Positions 27,086 to 35,745 of a stretch of 64,000 nucleotides of DNA are shown here, piece by piece. The stretch comes from Chitinophaga pinensis DSM 2588 (lineage in GTDB: Bacteria; Bacteroidota; Bacteroidia; Chitinophagales; Chitinophagaceae). Numbering within the stretch: the first letter of the stretch is position 1; the number at the start of each line of letters is the position of its first letter. The DNA lies in NCBI RefSeq assembly GCF_000024005.1, contig NC_013132.1, positions 7,620,001-7,684,000 of the forward strand, given 5' to 3'. The notes under the pieces were generated by a model. That model saw nothing but the letters and a program-made list of their open reading frames with translations. It had not been told where the DNA came from and did not search any database. Both the position numbers and the translations under genes were made by a program.

Positions 27086-27601
27086 TTACTTCACATCCGG
27101 ATCAAAGTCCAATGATACGGAGTTCATACAAAACCTTTTATACGTGGGTGCGGGACCGTCATCAAAGATATGCCCCAGGTGAGAGTTACATCTGGCACAC
27201 TCTACTTCGATACGATGCATACCATACGAGTTATCATCCTTATAGATCACGCTGTTCTCCCGCACTGGTTCAAAGAAACTCGGCCAGCCACAACTGCTTG
27301 CAAATTTCGCATCAGATCTGAACAGTTTATTACCGCACACCGCACAGTAGTAAGTACCTTTCGCTTCACTATCCCAGTATTCACCGGTAAAGGCGCGCTC
27401 AGTACCCTGCTCCCTGGATACGTTATAGAGATCCGAAGGCAGAATCTTCTTCCATTCTGCATTGCTTACATTCAGATGGCTCGTGTCAGTACGTGAGTAG
27501 TATGGGTTGTTTTCCTTGTTCATATCTTTCTTCTTTTGTGCATTCCCCTGACAGGCTGATAGCAGCAGGGAAACGAATACAATGATAAATCCTGCTTTCA
27601 T
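27086..27601 (-). CDS. msrB: peptide-methionine (R)-S-oxide reductase, lipoprotein
   Basis: Reduces the R-epimer of methionine sulfoxide in proteins. Lipobox LLSAC with Cys17 predicts anchoring outside the cytoplasm. Structural zinc cysteines Cys86/Cys89 (CAVC) and Cys135/Cys138 (CARC) and catalytic Cys158 (RFCMNS) are present, with SSCGWPSF supplying the substrate pocket. It is the last gene of a three-gene unit: thioredoxin-like, MsrA, MsrB, spaced 44 and 22 bp apart. Confidence 0.95.
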   Translation of the reverse strand: MKAGFIIVFVSLLLSACQGNAQKKKDMNKENNPYYSRTDTSHLNVSNAEWKKILPSDLYNVSREQGTERAFTGEYWDSEAKGTYYCAVCGNKLFRSDAKFASSCGWPSFFEPVRENSVIYKDDNSYGMHRIEVECARCNSHLGHIFDDGPAPTYKRFCMNSVSLDFDPDVK

Positions 27602-27623
27602 GTTTATATGATTTAATCAAACA

Positions 27624-28310
27624 TCATTCCTGTTTTAATTTTCCCTTGAAAGCCGCTCTAAACTTGTCTCTCTTAGGTTTGATCACGAACTGACAATACG
27701 GCGCCTTTGAATTGGATGCGTAATAGTTCTGGTGATAATCCTCCGCTTTGTAGAATTGCTTATATGGAGTCACTTCCGTTACGATCGGGTCATCATACGC
27801 CTTTTCATCATCCAGCCTTTTGATATAATACTGTGCCAGTTTGTGCTGTTCTTCATTATGATAGAAGATAGCTGAGCGGTACTGGGTACCTTCATCATTT
27901 CCCTGGCGGTTCAACGTAGTAGGATTATGCGCTACAAAGAAAGCCGCAAGTAATTCATCATAAGATATCTTCGATGGGTCGTAGACGATATTACATGCCT
28001 CCGCATGCCCTGTTGTACCCGTACATACCAGTTCATAACTCGGATTAGGCACTTTACCACCTGTAAAACCAGACTCCACACTAATGACACCTTCCAGCTG
28101 TTTAAACTGCTCTTCCACACACCAGAAGCAACCCGCCGCAAAGGTAGCGGTATCGGCCTTGTTACCCGTATGTTTTGCCTCCCCGGCCTTTTCCATTTCT
28201 TTAAAAGTCCCGCTTTTGCTGATATCCGGATGTGACTGCGCACATGCCATAAAAGGAGCAAAAAATAACAGGAAAAAATAACTACCCATCTGCCTGATCA
28301 ATGTTTTCAT
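27624..28310 (-). CDS. msrA: peptide-methionine (S)-S-oxide reductase, lipoprotein
   Basis: Reduces the S-epimer of methionine sulfoxide in proteins. A signal peptide with lipobox FMAC (Cys23) predicts envelope location. Catalytic GCFWCVE with nucleophile Cys61 is followed by GVISVESGFTGG, GHAEACNIVYDP and DEGTQYRSAIFY, all typical. The gene lies between the exported thioredoxin-like protein, a plausible electron donor, and MsrB. Confidence 0.95.
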   Translation of the reverse strand: MKTLIRQMGSYFFLLFFAPFMACAQSHPDISKSGTFKEMEKAGEAKHTGNKADTATFAAGCFWCVEEQFKQLEGVISVESGFTGGKVPNPSYELVCTGTTGHAEACNIVYDPSKISYDELLAAFFVAHNPTTLNRQGNDEGTQYRSAIFYHNEEQHKLAQYYIKRLDDEKAYDDPIVTEVTPYKQFYKAEDYHQNYYASNSKAPYCQFVIKPKRDKFRAAFKGKLKQE

Positions 28311-28354
28311 CTTTTTAACTTTTTAAATCCAAAAATTTTCAGACCATCCGGTTT

Positions 28355-28801
28355 TTACTTTGCAGCCACTGGTCGTTGTACTGCACTTTCCTTACCCCAG
28401 CCCAGTAATCGATCTGCGTTCACATATCCGATCTGCCGGGATACAATCTTTCCCTCCGCATTCACTAGTAATAGAGTGGGATACGCCCTTACCTTCCATT
28501 GCTCTGCCAGGGTCTCCCCTTCTCCTTTTTCCGCATCTACACTATAACTGATAAAATGCTGATTAAAATAGGTAGCAACACCTTCATCCTTAAATGTAGT
28601 CGACTTCAGCAACCTGCAGGGACCACACCAGGTCGTATTGACATCTACAAATATGAGTTTACCGCTTTTAGCAGCCTGCGCAGTCACTTCCTTCCAGCTA
28701 CCATTTGTGAAATTGATCTCCTGCGCAAACACTCCACTATTAAATACGAGAAACAGCACACTGGTGATCAAAATTTTACTGCTTAATCTAAATTTTAACA
28801 T
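28355..28801 (-). CDS. exported thioredoxin-like protein
   Basis: A 148-residue thioredoxin-fold protein with signal peptide (residues 1-26, ending VFA/Q) and active site WCGPC (Cys59, Cys62), plus the cis-Pro in AYPTLLLV. First gene of the unit with MsrA and MsrB; it probably recycles those reductases or receives electrons from a membrane CcdA/DsbD-like protein not seen here. No frame interruption. Confidence 0.9.
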   Translation of the reverse strand: MLKFRLSSKILITSVLFLVFNSGVFAQEINFTNGSWKEVTAQAAKSGKLIFVDVNTTWCGPCRLLKSTTFKDEGVATYFNQHFISYSVDAEKGEGETLAEQWKVRAYPTLLLVNAEGKIVSRQIGYVNADRLLGWGKESAVQRPVAAK

Positions 28802-29047
28802 GATACTAACTTTTTAATGACTCCTGACAGACGCCGGCATATGCCCATCCTGATAAGAACACCGTTAGCCATTATCTCGCCGGATATTTACAACAAATAT
28901 AATTGTACCTATCCGCAACGACCATGACAGATTTTCCCTTTTTAATGCCTGTTTTTCCCTTTTCTCCACCACTGCTTCCTTCAACCCGTCCAGCAATAAC
29001 CGCGATGATTACCATCACATTCCTGTCAATCCAACCTGCCCCAACAC

Positions 29048-29078
29048 GACAAAGCGGCCCCTCATCATGAAGGACCGC
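29048..29078 (-). terminator. possible terminator after the CPVC protein gene
   Basis: An imperfect stem (AGCGGTCCTT...AGGGGCCGCT on the minus strand) with a short T tract follows the stop at 29104. The remaining part of 28802-29047 shows nothing I can support. Confidence 0.45.
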
Positions 29079-29103
29079 TCCGCCTGCAACACACAGATAA
29101 TAC

Positions 29104-29334
29104 TTACTTCAGATCATCTATAGATGCACCAAAGTTAATATGCAGCACATTCCCGTTCGCCAGCACCAATGCCGGTACAGATTTCACACCAGCCGCATCA
29201 GCATCCTTCACTTTTCCCTTCTCTGTACCCAGATGCACCACCTCTACCTGCTCAGCCAGTATTAATTGCAAAATATCCTGTTCAGCACTCACACAAACCG
29301 GACAACCCGCATGATAAAAAACTGCTTTTCCCAT
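29104..29334 (-). CDS. small thioredoxin/glutaredoxin-like protein
   Basis: A 76-residue cytoplasmic thioredoxin-fold protein with redox motif CPVC (Cys11, Cys14) and cis-Pro in KSVPALVLANG. It has no signal peptide. The reduced size (no N-terminal beta-alpha unit) is typical of glutaredoxin-like proteins of Bacteroidota. Its upstream region carries the G-rich tandem repeats and structured element copy B. Confidence 0.8.
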   Translation of the reverse strand: MGKAVFYHAGCPVCVSAEQDILQLILAEQVEVVHLGTEKGKVKDADAAGVKSVPALVLANGNVLHINFGASIDDLK

Positions 29335-29383
29335 TTTACTTAATTTTAAAATTTAGATATGATGTTTAAATAATTCACCTTCA

Positions 29384-29514
29384 TCATTCGCCTTATAATT
29401 CGCTCCCATAACTCTCCCCCTCCATTCGCTCCCATAACTCGCCCCGATAACTCACTGCCATAATTCGCTCCCTAAAATCGCTCCCATCATTCACTCCCAT
29501 CATTCGCTCTCACA
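29384..29514. repeat. degenerate 13-15-bp tandem repeats
   Basis: About eight imperfect copies of ATTCGCTCCCATAACT (for example at 29398, 29424, 29463 and 29501). On the minus strand they read GCGAATTATGGGA. They separate structured element B from the CPVC gene. Confidence 0.75.
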
Positions 29515-29560
29515 CTCCCCCTCCCAATTACCCTCAACCACCCTACCGCCCACCTTAGGC

Positions 29561-29717
29561 GCTTTTGCTGCGGTTTCAGATGCCTACGCGGACCTTAGCC
29601 CGTCCCCTGCATCCAGCTACCCTCCCCCAAAGTCTCCACCGCACAGCCCAACTCCCACCGCCCAATCCTCTTAAAAACGGGCGTCAGTCCGCTAGGTATC
29701 TGAACCACAGCAAAAGC
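29561..29717. repeat. structured repeat element, copy B
   Basis: Second copy of the element at 19723-19887. Arms GCTTTTGCTG (29561-29570) and CAGCAAAAGC (29708-29717) pair, followed by GGTTTCAGAT/ATCTGAACC, CCTA/TAGG, GCGGAC/GTCCGC and GCCCGT/ACGGGC, with the same CTTA/GTCA internal loop. CCTA/TAGG replaces the GAT/ATC pairing of copy A, a paired change. It is again upstream of a minus-strand gene and downstream of a minus-strand -7-like box. Confidence 0.75.
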
Positions 29718-29786
29718 AGCCACCCCAAACTCCCTCCACCACCCTTAAAAACAACTATCAATCCACAGCAAAGACAAACTCTTCCA

Positions 29787-29805
29787 CAAAACTACCGTAC
29801 ATTTG
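29787..29805. promoter_or_regulatory. overlapping divergent -7 elements
   Basis: Minus strand: TAGTTTTG at 29787-29794 fits TAnnTTTG and would transcribe structured element B. Plus strand: TACATTTG at 29798-29805 fits the same consensus, 44 bp before the MocR start codon. Their proximity suggests coordinated or mutually exclusive firing. Confidence 0.5.
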
Positions 29806-29848
29806 GCCCATCAATCTGATACAGTTTTCACAAAAACAACTAGTCCAG

Positions 29849-31267
29849 ATGCTAAGACCCTGGCAATTAGAAATACAACTCGACACTACCGCCGACAAAG
29901 CAATCTACCTCCAGATCGCCGACGCGATTATCAAAGACATTCACTCCGGCCGACTAAAAGCCGGCGATGCCCTCCCCGGCAGCAGAAACCTCGCGCAACT
30001 ACTACATGTCAACAGAAACACCGTAGTAGAAGCATTCAACGTACTGATCAATGAAGAATGGGTCGTATCCCGCGAACGCAAAGGCATCTTCGTATCTGCA
30101 GTACTCCCAGCCCTTATCCCGAAAAAAGACAGTAACCACCCGCCGGCAGAGAAATCAGCAAAAGCACAAGGTCATCATATCAATTTCGACGACGGCCATC
30201 CAGACAGTAAAATCGCACCTATCACCGAACTCGCCAGAGCCTACCGCCAGATCTTCAACCAGAAAGCCCGCTGGCAGATGATGGGTTATGGCGATGAATA
30301 TGGCGATACCGACTTCCGGAAAGCTATTGTCCAGATGCTGAACCAACAGAGAGGACTAGACACCCATGAACACGCTATATGCATTACAAGGGGCAGTCAG
30401 ATGGCCATGTACCTGGCCACCCAATGCCTGATAGAAAAAGGAGATTATGTAATGGTAGAAAATCCGGGCTATAAACCCGCCTGGCAAACAGTAGCAAACG
30501 CAGGAGCCAAACTCCTGCCTGTCAGCGTGGACAAAGACGGACTGATCATAGAGGAAGTGATCGCTCACCTGCAGGCCCGTAAAAAGATCAAAGCGATCTA
30601 TACCACGCCGCACCGGCAATATCCCACGACCGTGACCCTCAGCCTGCAACGAAGACTGGAACTGGTGAAATTATCCAACGAATACGGATTCACTATCATT
30701 GAAGACGACTATGACAATGAATTCTGCTTCGGATACCGCCCTGTCCTCCCGATTTCCAGTTTCCCTGAACTGAAGAACTATATCTATATCGGCACCATGA
30801 GTAAAGTCGTAGCCCCTGCATTACGCATCGGCTATCTCGTCAGCAATAATCCGGAATTGATCGAAAAAGTAGGAACACTGCGAAAGATCATCGATGTACA
30901 GGGAGATACAATCATGGAACAGGCCGTACTGCAACTGATCAAAGACGGCACTATAAAAAGGCATATCAGAAAAGCCACCCATCACTACAAAGCCAAAAGA
31001 GACTTCACTGCAGCACTGCTGGAAAAACAAATAGGTGATAAAGTGAGTTATACACTTCCTGAAGGCGGACTTGCCTTCTGGCTGACCCCGGAAAAAGATA
31101 TCAACTGGACTGAGGTATTGGACAAACTAAAAGTCAAAGGCGTCAGCATCATCCCTCCCGACACTTATAGCATCGATCAACCTGTCAACGGTCTCAGACT
31201 GAGCTATGGGTCACTTTCAGAAGAACAGTTGACCGAAGGGATCACCCTACTGGGTAAGTATCTCTGA
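29849..31267 (+). CDS. MocR-family regulator (GntR HTH fused to aminotransferase domain)
   Basis: A 472-residue PLP-dependent transcription factor. Residues about 15-80 form a GntR-type winged helix (KAIYLQIADAIIKDI, LPGSRNLAQLLHVNRNTV); residues about 110-470 form a type I aminotransferase-like domain with PLP lysine Lys319 (GTMSKVVAPALRIGYLV) and ITRGSQMAMYLATQCL, TPHRQYP. MocR proteins control vitamin B6, GABA or taurine genes, usually divergent neighbours; here the divergent gene is the CPVC protein, so the target is unclear. Confidence 0.9.
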   Translation: MLRPWQLEIQLDTTADKAIYLQIADAIIKDIHSGRLKAGDALPGSRNLAQLLHVNRNTVVEAFNVLINEEWVVSRERKGIFVSAVLPALIPKKDSNHPPAEKSAKAQGHHINFDDGHPDSKIAPITELARAYRQIFNQKARWQMMGYGDEYGDTDFRKAIVQMLNQQRGLDTHEHAICITRGSQMAMYLATQCLIEKGDYVMVENPGYKPAWQTVANAGAKLLPVSVDKDGLIIEEVIAHLQARKKIKAIYTTPHRQYPTTVTLSLQRRLELVKLSNEYGFTIIEDDYDNEFCFGYRPVLPISSFPELKNYIYIGTMSKVVAPALRIGYLVSNNPELIEKVGTLRKIIDVQGDTIMEQAVLQLIKDGTIKRHIRKATHHYKAKRDFTAALLEKQIGDKVSYTLPEGGLAFWLTPEKDINWTEVLDKLKVKGVSIIPPDTYSIDQPVNGLRLSYGSLSEEQLTEGITLLGKYL

Positions 31268-31623
31268 TGCTGCCAGATTGACCTGATTTACGCGTCATAG
31301 GGAGATCCAGTATAGATGCGTCGTATATACGCCGTATATAAAGCATGTATATATCGTATCAAGCCTATTTTTCAGAAAATGAGGGGCATTCAGGACAATC
31401 AAACCATAACATTATAATAGTCAACACAAAACACATACACTAGCTTATAACTACGGGCCAATTTACTTCCGGAATTCCGAAACTACGAGCACAAAACACT
31501 GTCAAAGTGACGTAGTTTTCCCGAATGAGAAATACCAGGGAAACACGCTATACGTTGCATAGAAGAATAATTTACCTTGCAGTGGAAAAGATCCATTTCT
31601 GTTAACTACCCACAAACGAACTT
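31268..31623. other. 356-bp intergenic region
   Basis: No gene is supported. It contains a near-palindrome TATATACGcCGTATATA (about 31324-31340) and an inverted pair AAACTACG/CGTAGTTT with a 24-nt spacer (about 31484-31523). TTTACCTTGC about 50 bp before the next start codon is a weak -7-like box. Confidence 0.5.
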
Positions 31624-32382
31624 ATGAAAAGAGTATTCATCGCCATCTTATTACTGGCCACCAGTTTTGTGGCAGTACAGGCACAGGAAACAACAGCTGA
31701 ACATCAGAAAGTAATTGCCGAATTTATCAGCAACGTAAAACAACAAAACAAGGAAGCACTGGCTGCTAAAGTAGCATTCCCCCTAAGAAGAGATGCACCT
31801 ATCCCACCGGTAAAAACAAAGGAAGAATTCCTGGAGAGATATAACGAGATCTTTGATGAATCACTCATAAAAGCAATCGTCAATTCCAAACCAGATAAAG
31901 ACTGGATAGCAATGGGATGGCGTGGCATAATGCTTGAACACGGTAAAGTATGGCTGGATGATAATGGTAAACTGATTGCAGTGAATTATCAATCCACTAT
32001 TGAAAAAAGAAAACAAGCCGCACTGATCTCCAGCGATAAAAAAGAACTGGACAAATCAGTCAGAAAATATAAACGACCGGTGTACCTGCTGGAAACACAA
32101 AAGTTCCGCATCAGGATCGATAATATGGGAAAAGACCAGTATCGCTATTCTTCCTGGAAATTACAAAGCAAGATGAATGAGACGCCTGACCTCGTAATAG
32201 ATGGTGGCAAAGTTGTCTTTGAAGGTACAGGTGGTAATCATTACTACGAATTCGTCAACAATGGCTACACCTACGAATGCGTATTCACCGTATTAGGCGA
32301 AAAAGAGGCTCCGCCAGCCCTTGTAAAGATCACCAAAGACGGTAAAGAACTGCTGTCGCAAAATGCCACTATCATCAGATAG
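31624..32382 (+). CDS. secreted protein of unknown function
   Basis: A 252-residue exported protein with signal peptide (1-20, ending VQA/Q). The first half (VIAEFISNVKQQNKEALAAK, FLERYNEIFDESLIKAI) has the helix-strand layout of NTF2/SnoaL-like folds; the second half (residues about 150-250) is beta-rich with LVIDGGKVVFEGTGGNHYYEF. No active-site signature. Monocistronic, with a terminator 28 bp past the stop codon. Confidence 0.7.
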   Translation: MKRVFIAILLLATSFVAVQAQETTAEHQKVIAEFISNVKQQNKEALAAKVAFPLRRDAPIPPVKTKEEFLERYNEIFDESLIKAIVNSKPDKDWIAMGWRGIMLEHGKVWLDDNGKLIAVNYQSTIEKRKQAALISSDKKELDKSVRKYKRPVYLLETQKFRIRIDNMGKDQYRYSSWKLQSKMNETPDLVIDGGKVVFEGTGGNHYYEFVNNGYTYECVFTVLGEKEAPPALVKITKDGKELLSQNATIIR

Positions 32383-32410
32383 CAATCAGAACTTAAAAAA
32401 TTATAAAAAA

Positions 32411-32439
32411 AACGTCCTGCCAACAGCGGACGCTTTTTT
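32411..32439 (+). terminator. rho-independent terminator
   Basis: Short stem CGTCC / GGACG extended by AA/CT, 10-nt loop and a run of six T. Confidence 0.75.
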
Positions 32440-32536
32440 ATTCATACCACAAAACGGAACGCACATTTATTGTGACTTCTCCCATCTCCTGTATGGCTAT
32501 CACCTAATTCTTAATTCTTTTCCGTACTTTCGCTCC

Positions 32537-32708
32537 TGCAAATGGTTGCCCGCACTCCGGGCATTAAAAGGGAATCCGGTGCAAAACCGGAGCTATCCCC
32601 GTAGCTGTAACCTGAGTATCATTTCGGTTCTCTCTTTGCCACTGTCTCGCCTCAGGCGGACGGGAAGGCCACCGGAACATCAGGGAGCCAGAAGACCTGC
32701 CCCTTGCA
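32537..32708 (+). ncRNA. cobalamin (B12) riboswitch
   Basis: The cobalamin aptamer hallmarks occur in order: AGGGAATCCGGTGCAAAACCGG (interrupted here: GGGAATCCGGTG then AAAACCGG), GCTATCCCCGTAGC, GTAAC, and the 3' AGCCAGAAGACCTGCC. Terminal pairing is TGCAAATGG with CCCCTTGCA. A hairpin CGCTTTC-gggt-GAAAGGCG follows at about 32721 and may belong to the expression platform. A TACTTTCG box at 32525 may be the -7 element. It is oriented to control the two lipoprotein genes at 33144 and 34329. Confidence 0.95.
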
Positions 32709-32813
32709 ACTTCATTCAAGCGCTTTCGGGTGAAAGGCGAAGAGTGTAGCCTGTAAAGGTTCTATATTCTTTTCTGGTGTTTATTTACCCCCTTTGCGCA
32801 TACTGCATTAGCT

Positions 32814-33085
32814 GTCGTGTGTGTGATGTGATTGTTATATGTATGCTCCTGTGCCACTATCTGTAGCAAACAGGCATACATATACGCCATGTTACATGTA
32901 CACCGCAATTGTTGCCGTGTGTAATGTGATTGTTGATTCGTACGCCCGCCTATGCTGCTAACAACAGCTGACAGGCATACGTATGACCATATCACATACA
33001 TACCGTGTGTGTAAGAGATGATTGATACGTATTCCCACCTATGCCGTTATCAACAGTAGACAGGCATACGTATGACTACATTTCA
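32814..33085 (+). repeat. three tandem hairpin repeats between riboswitch and first gene
   Basis: Units begin at 32814, 32914 and 33002 (periods 100 and 88 bp) with a shared (C)CGTGTGTG...GATTG head, followed by a hairpin: ATATGTATG/CATACATAT in unit 1 and ATACGTAT/ATACGTAT in unit 3, with an inner CCT/AGG pairing and an AACAG-containing loop. Stem bases change in both arms between unit 1 and unit 3. They place the first start codon about 435 nt downstream of the aptamer. Confidence 0.85.
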
Positions 33086-33143
33086 AACTCGGTCGCATCA
33101 TTGAATGAAGGGTATGGATGTGCTTAATCACTCAACCCTTTAT

Positions 33144-34250
33144 ATGAAAATCAAACATTACCTGCTCGTACTCGTAGCACTACTGCCTTTACTGCACGCA
33201 TGCAGAAAAGATGAAACAGAACAACTGTCCCTGCCCGCTATCGCAGCTAACAATGCCATCGCTGCTACCGGTTTCGCGAACGGCTTCTTTATCGCCAATG
33301 AAGGCTGGTACGGACACGGTTCCGGTGACCTGCACTTCTACGACTACAGTGCCGATACCCTGCGACTCAACATTTACGCAGCCGCAAACCCCGGCAAAAC
33401 ATTAGGTGGCGCTACCAGTACTTTACAGTTCGCCACTACGTTCAGAAACAAAATGTACATCGTTGTCAAAGCTGGCGGTCCGCTGGTTGTAACAGACGCT
33501 AACACCATGGTGGAAACAGCCCGGCTGACGACTATGCCCGACAATGACGGACACGCCTTCCTCGGACTTGACAGTACCAAAGGCTTACTCACCACCAGCG
33601 GTGGCGTATATCCGATTGCCCTCCCCGGACTCACTGCCGGCGCCAAACTGCCTGGTATCAGCAGCTATAGCGGCGATATGATCAAAGCAGGCAATTATAT
33701 CTTTGTACATGCACAAACAGAAGGTATCGTCGCCTACAACGCTTCCTCACTCACAGTAGCACGTTCCTTCGGTACGGCAAACCTTTGTTTTGCACTGGGT
33801 AAAGACGGCGCAGTATATGCCGCTAACACAGACTCCCTGATCCGTATCAACTCCACTACCCTGGCACGTAGCGCCGTTAAACTGCCATTCTCCACACCAT
33901 CTCCATGGGGGGCATGGCGCCATTCCGCGATTACGTCTTCTACGACAGACAGCAGCATTTTTATCGTACGTAACAATGGCTTCATGGGTGGCACCACGCT
34001 CTATCGTTACGTTATCGGTAACACCGCTTCACTGTCTACACCGTTCATTACACTGCCATCCGGACAATACTTCTACGGCGCAGGTACTGCCTACGACAAG
34101 AGTAACAATACACTCGTCGTAACCACCGTCAATGGGCCATTTACCGGTAGCGTTAACACGGTCCTCCGCTACAACGCAAGCACTGGTGCACTGATTAACT
34201 CAAATGTCTTCAATGGCTGGTACTTCCCTGCCATGCCCGTATTTCATTAA
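33144..34250 (+). CDS. BtuG-like beta-propeller surface lipoprotein (DUF5074/YncE-like)
   Basis: A 368-residue lipoprotein with lipobox LLHAC followed by RKDE, a surface-export-like charge pattern. The mature part is a seven-bladed YncE-type propeller (GFFIANEGWYGHGSGDL, GDLHFYDYS, MYIVVKAGGPLVVTDANTM, VYAANTDSLIRINS). In Bacteroides, BtuG is a propeller of this kind that captures cobalamin and caps the BtuB transporter. The upstream B12 riboswitch supports the same job here. The start at 33144 gives a standard signal peptide; an in-frame ATG at 33105 would add 13 residues before it. BtuB is absent from the window. Confidence 0.8.
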   Translation: MKIKHYLLVLVALLPLLHACRKDETEQLSLPAIAANNAIAATGFANGFFIANEGWYGHGSGDLHFYDYSADTLRLNIYAAANPGKTLGGATSTLQFATTFRNKMYIVVKAGGPLVVTDANTMVETARLTTMPDNDGHAFLGLDSTKGLLTTSGGVYPIALPGLTAGAKLPGISSYSGDMIKAGNYIFVHAQTEGIVAYNASSLTVARSFGTANLCFALGKDGAVYAANTDSLIRINSTTLARSAVKLPFSTPSPWGAWRHSAITSSTTDSSIFIVRNNGFMGGTTLYRYVIGNTASLSTPFITLPSGQYFYGAGTAYDKSNNTLVVTTVNGPFTGSVNTVLRYNASTGALINSNVFNGWYFPAMPVFH

Positions 34251-34260
34251 CTCATAAACC

Positions 34261-34300
34261 CTCCGTGTTTCTTCATCACCTGATAGAAGAGACACGGAGT
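34261..34300 (+). other. intercistronic hairpin in the B12 operon
   Basis: CTCCGTGT with ACACGGAG plus CTTC/GAAG internal pairing forms a stem of about 12 bp between the two lipoprotein genes. No T tract follows, so it is more likely an mRNA processing or stability element than a terminator. Confidence 0.55.
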
Positions 34301-34328
34301 CATTTACCATTTAACAAAAAAGATTATC

Positions 34329-35501
34329 ATGCGAAAAATTCTACTCGCTGCAACAGCGATTACGCTTATCATCAGCAGTTGTTCGAAAGATGAAGATGTA
34401 CAACAACCGCCTGCCGAAGCGCCTAAAATCACCATTACCACTCCCGACGGCGGTTTCGCGGTGGATAACAGGAAATGGTTCAAAGTAAACCCCGCCGTAG
34501 TAAGCGATTCCGTCTCTACCACCTACACCTGGGTATTGAATAATGATACCATCAGTACAGCAAAAAATCTGCTGTATGCATTCGGTGATGCAGGCACCTT
34601 TACGCTCACCTTTACCGCAAAAAATAACGCCGGCAGCACACAGCAACAGATTACTGTAAAAGTGACGGGAAAGACGTACACAGGCGCTGTAACGGTGTTT
34701 GATTACTTCCCCGCGCCAGGACAGTTCACCAACGGTCTGCCTCCCTGGGAAGAAGGTAACACAGATAAAGAAATGATCGCAAAAGCGCAGGAACAGCTGA
34801 ATACAAATGGCATGATCTCCCTCGGTGGCTTCGGCGGTTATGTTGTACTCGGAACAGATCATACGATCATCAGCAAAAAAGAGGAATATGATTTCCTCCT
34901 GAAAAGTAATGCCTTTCCTAACTGGTCTGAAGCCGGTATCGTGATGGTGGCTATAGATGCCAATGGCAACGGACTACCCGATGATGAATGGTACGAGATC
35001 GCTGGCTCCGATTATAACAGCCCCGAGACGACACACGGCTATCAGATCACCTATTACAAACCGGACGAAAACAAAGAACAGAAACCCGATGGTATGTACA
35101 TGCTCGATACTACCTATATCCGGTGGAAAGATAACCGGGGCAAATCAGGATTTCTCTCTAAAAACGTATTCAATACAGCCCCTTATTATCCGCAATGGAA
35201 AGGCGACAGCATTTCCTTCACCGGCACATTGCTCACCAGCAACAACATAGAAGACCAGTCAGGAAACGGTACTTACTTCGTTAGTAAACCCTTTGCCTGG
35301 GGCTATGCAGATAATGTAGGCGACGCCGAAGAAAATGCAGCTATCAAGATCAGTTGGGCGGTCGACAAAAACGGTAATACTGTAGACCTCCCAGGTGTTG
35401 ACTTCATAAAAGTATATACCGGTATGCGCGCAGAAGCAGGCTGGTTAGGTGAGATATCCACAGAAGTAACAGGATTGCTGGACCTCCACATGAAAAAATA
35501 A
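34329..35501 (+). CDS. PKD-like domain surface lipoprotein of the B12 locus
   Basis: A 390-residue lipoprotein (lipobox ISSC, then SKDED). Residues about 30-110 form a PKD/Ig-like domain (TYTWVLNNDTIS, YAFGDAGTFTLTFTAKN). Residues about 120-385 (GGFGGYVVLGTDHTI, VAIDANGNGLPDDEWYEIAGSDY, FAWGYADN) match the cell-surface protein found beside BtuB/BtuG in Bacteroidota cobalamin loci. The DxNxNGxPDDEW stretch looks like a calcium-binding loop. Likely role: handling of corrinoids at the cell surface, inferred from the riboswitch. A terminator follows. Confidence 0.75.
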   Translation: MRKILLAATAITLIISSCSKDEDVQQPPAEAPKITITTPDGGFAVDNRKWFKVNPAVVSDSVSTTYTWVLNNDTISTAKNLLYAFGDAGTFTLTFTAKNNAGSTQQQITVKVTGKTYTGAVTVFDYFPAPGQFTNGLPPWEEGNTDKEMIAKAQEQLNTNGMISLGGFGGYVVLGTDHTIISKKEEYDFLLKSNAFPNWSEAGIVMVAIDANGNGLPDDEWYEIAGSDYNSPETTHGYQITYYKPDENKEQKPDGMYMLDTTYIRWKDNRGKSGFLSKNVFNTAPYYPQWKGDSISFTGTLLTSNNIEDQSGNGTYFVSKPFAWGYADNVGDAEENAAIKISWAVDKNGNTVDLPGVDFIKVYTGMRAEAGWLGEISTEVTGLLDLHMKK

Positions 35502-35539
35502 AAACAAGACATACTTACCATGTCCTTATCTGACCCCGG

Positions 35540-35567
35540 GCCGTTCAATAAATGAACGGCTTTTTTT
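35540..35567 (+). terminator. rho-independent terminator of the B12 operon
   Basis: Perfect 8-bp stem GCCGTTCA / TGAACGGC, 5-nt loop, seven T. Confidence 0.95.
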
Positions 35568-35745
35568 ATCTTGATATCCTGTCCGGATGACACTTTTATA
35601 ACACATTTTCAACATATGTACAAAACGCATTACTTTTCCAAAGAAGTTATTACATTTGTTACATAGTAATGTAGTGCCGCAACGCCAAAACTAACTATTC
35701 AGGCCCCAGGCTTTCGTCAAAAATCAACCAGTATTAGTATATCAT

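Noticed and set aside
29384..29514. possible CRISPR or coding repeat
   Set aside because: Units of 13-15 bp are degenerate and contiguous, with stop codons in all frames.
32814..33085. possible CRISPR array
   Set aside because: Only three units of 88-100 bp, diverged throughout, with no unique spacers between identical short repeats and no cas genes. The same applies to 35746-36003.
34341..34862. 173-codon minus-strand frame
   Set aside because: Antisense to the PKD lipoprotein of the B12 locus, which has a lipobox and recognised domains.
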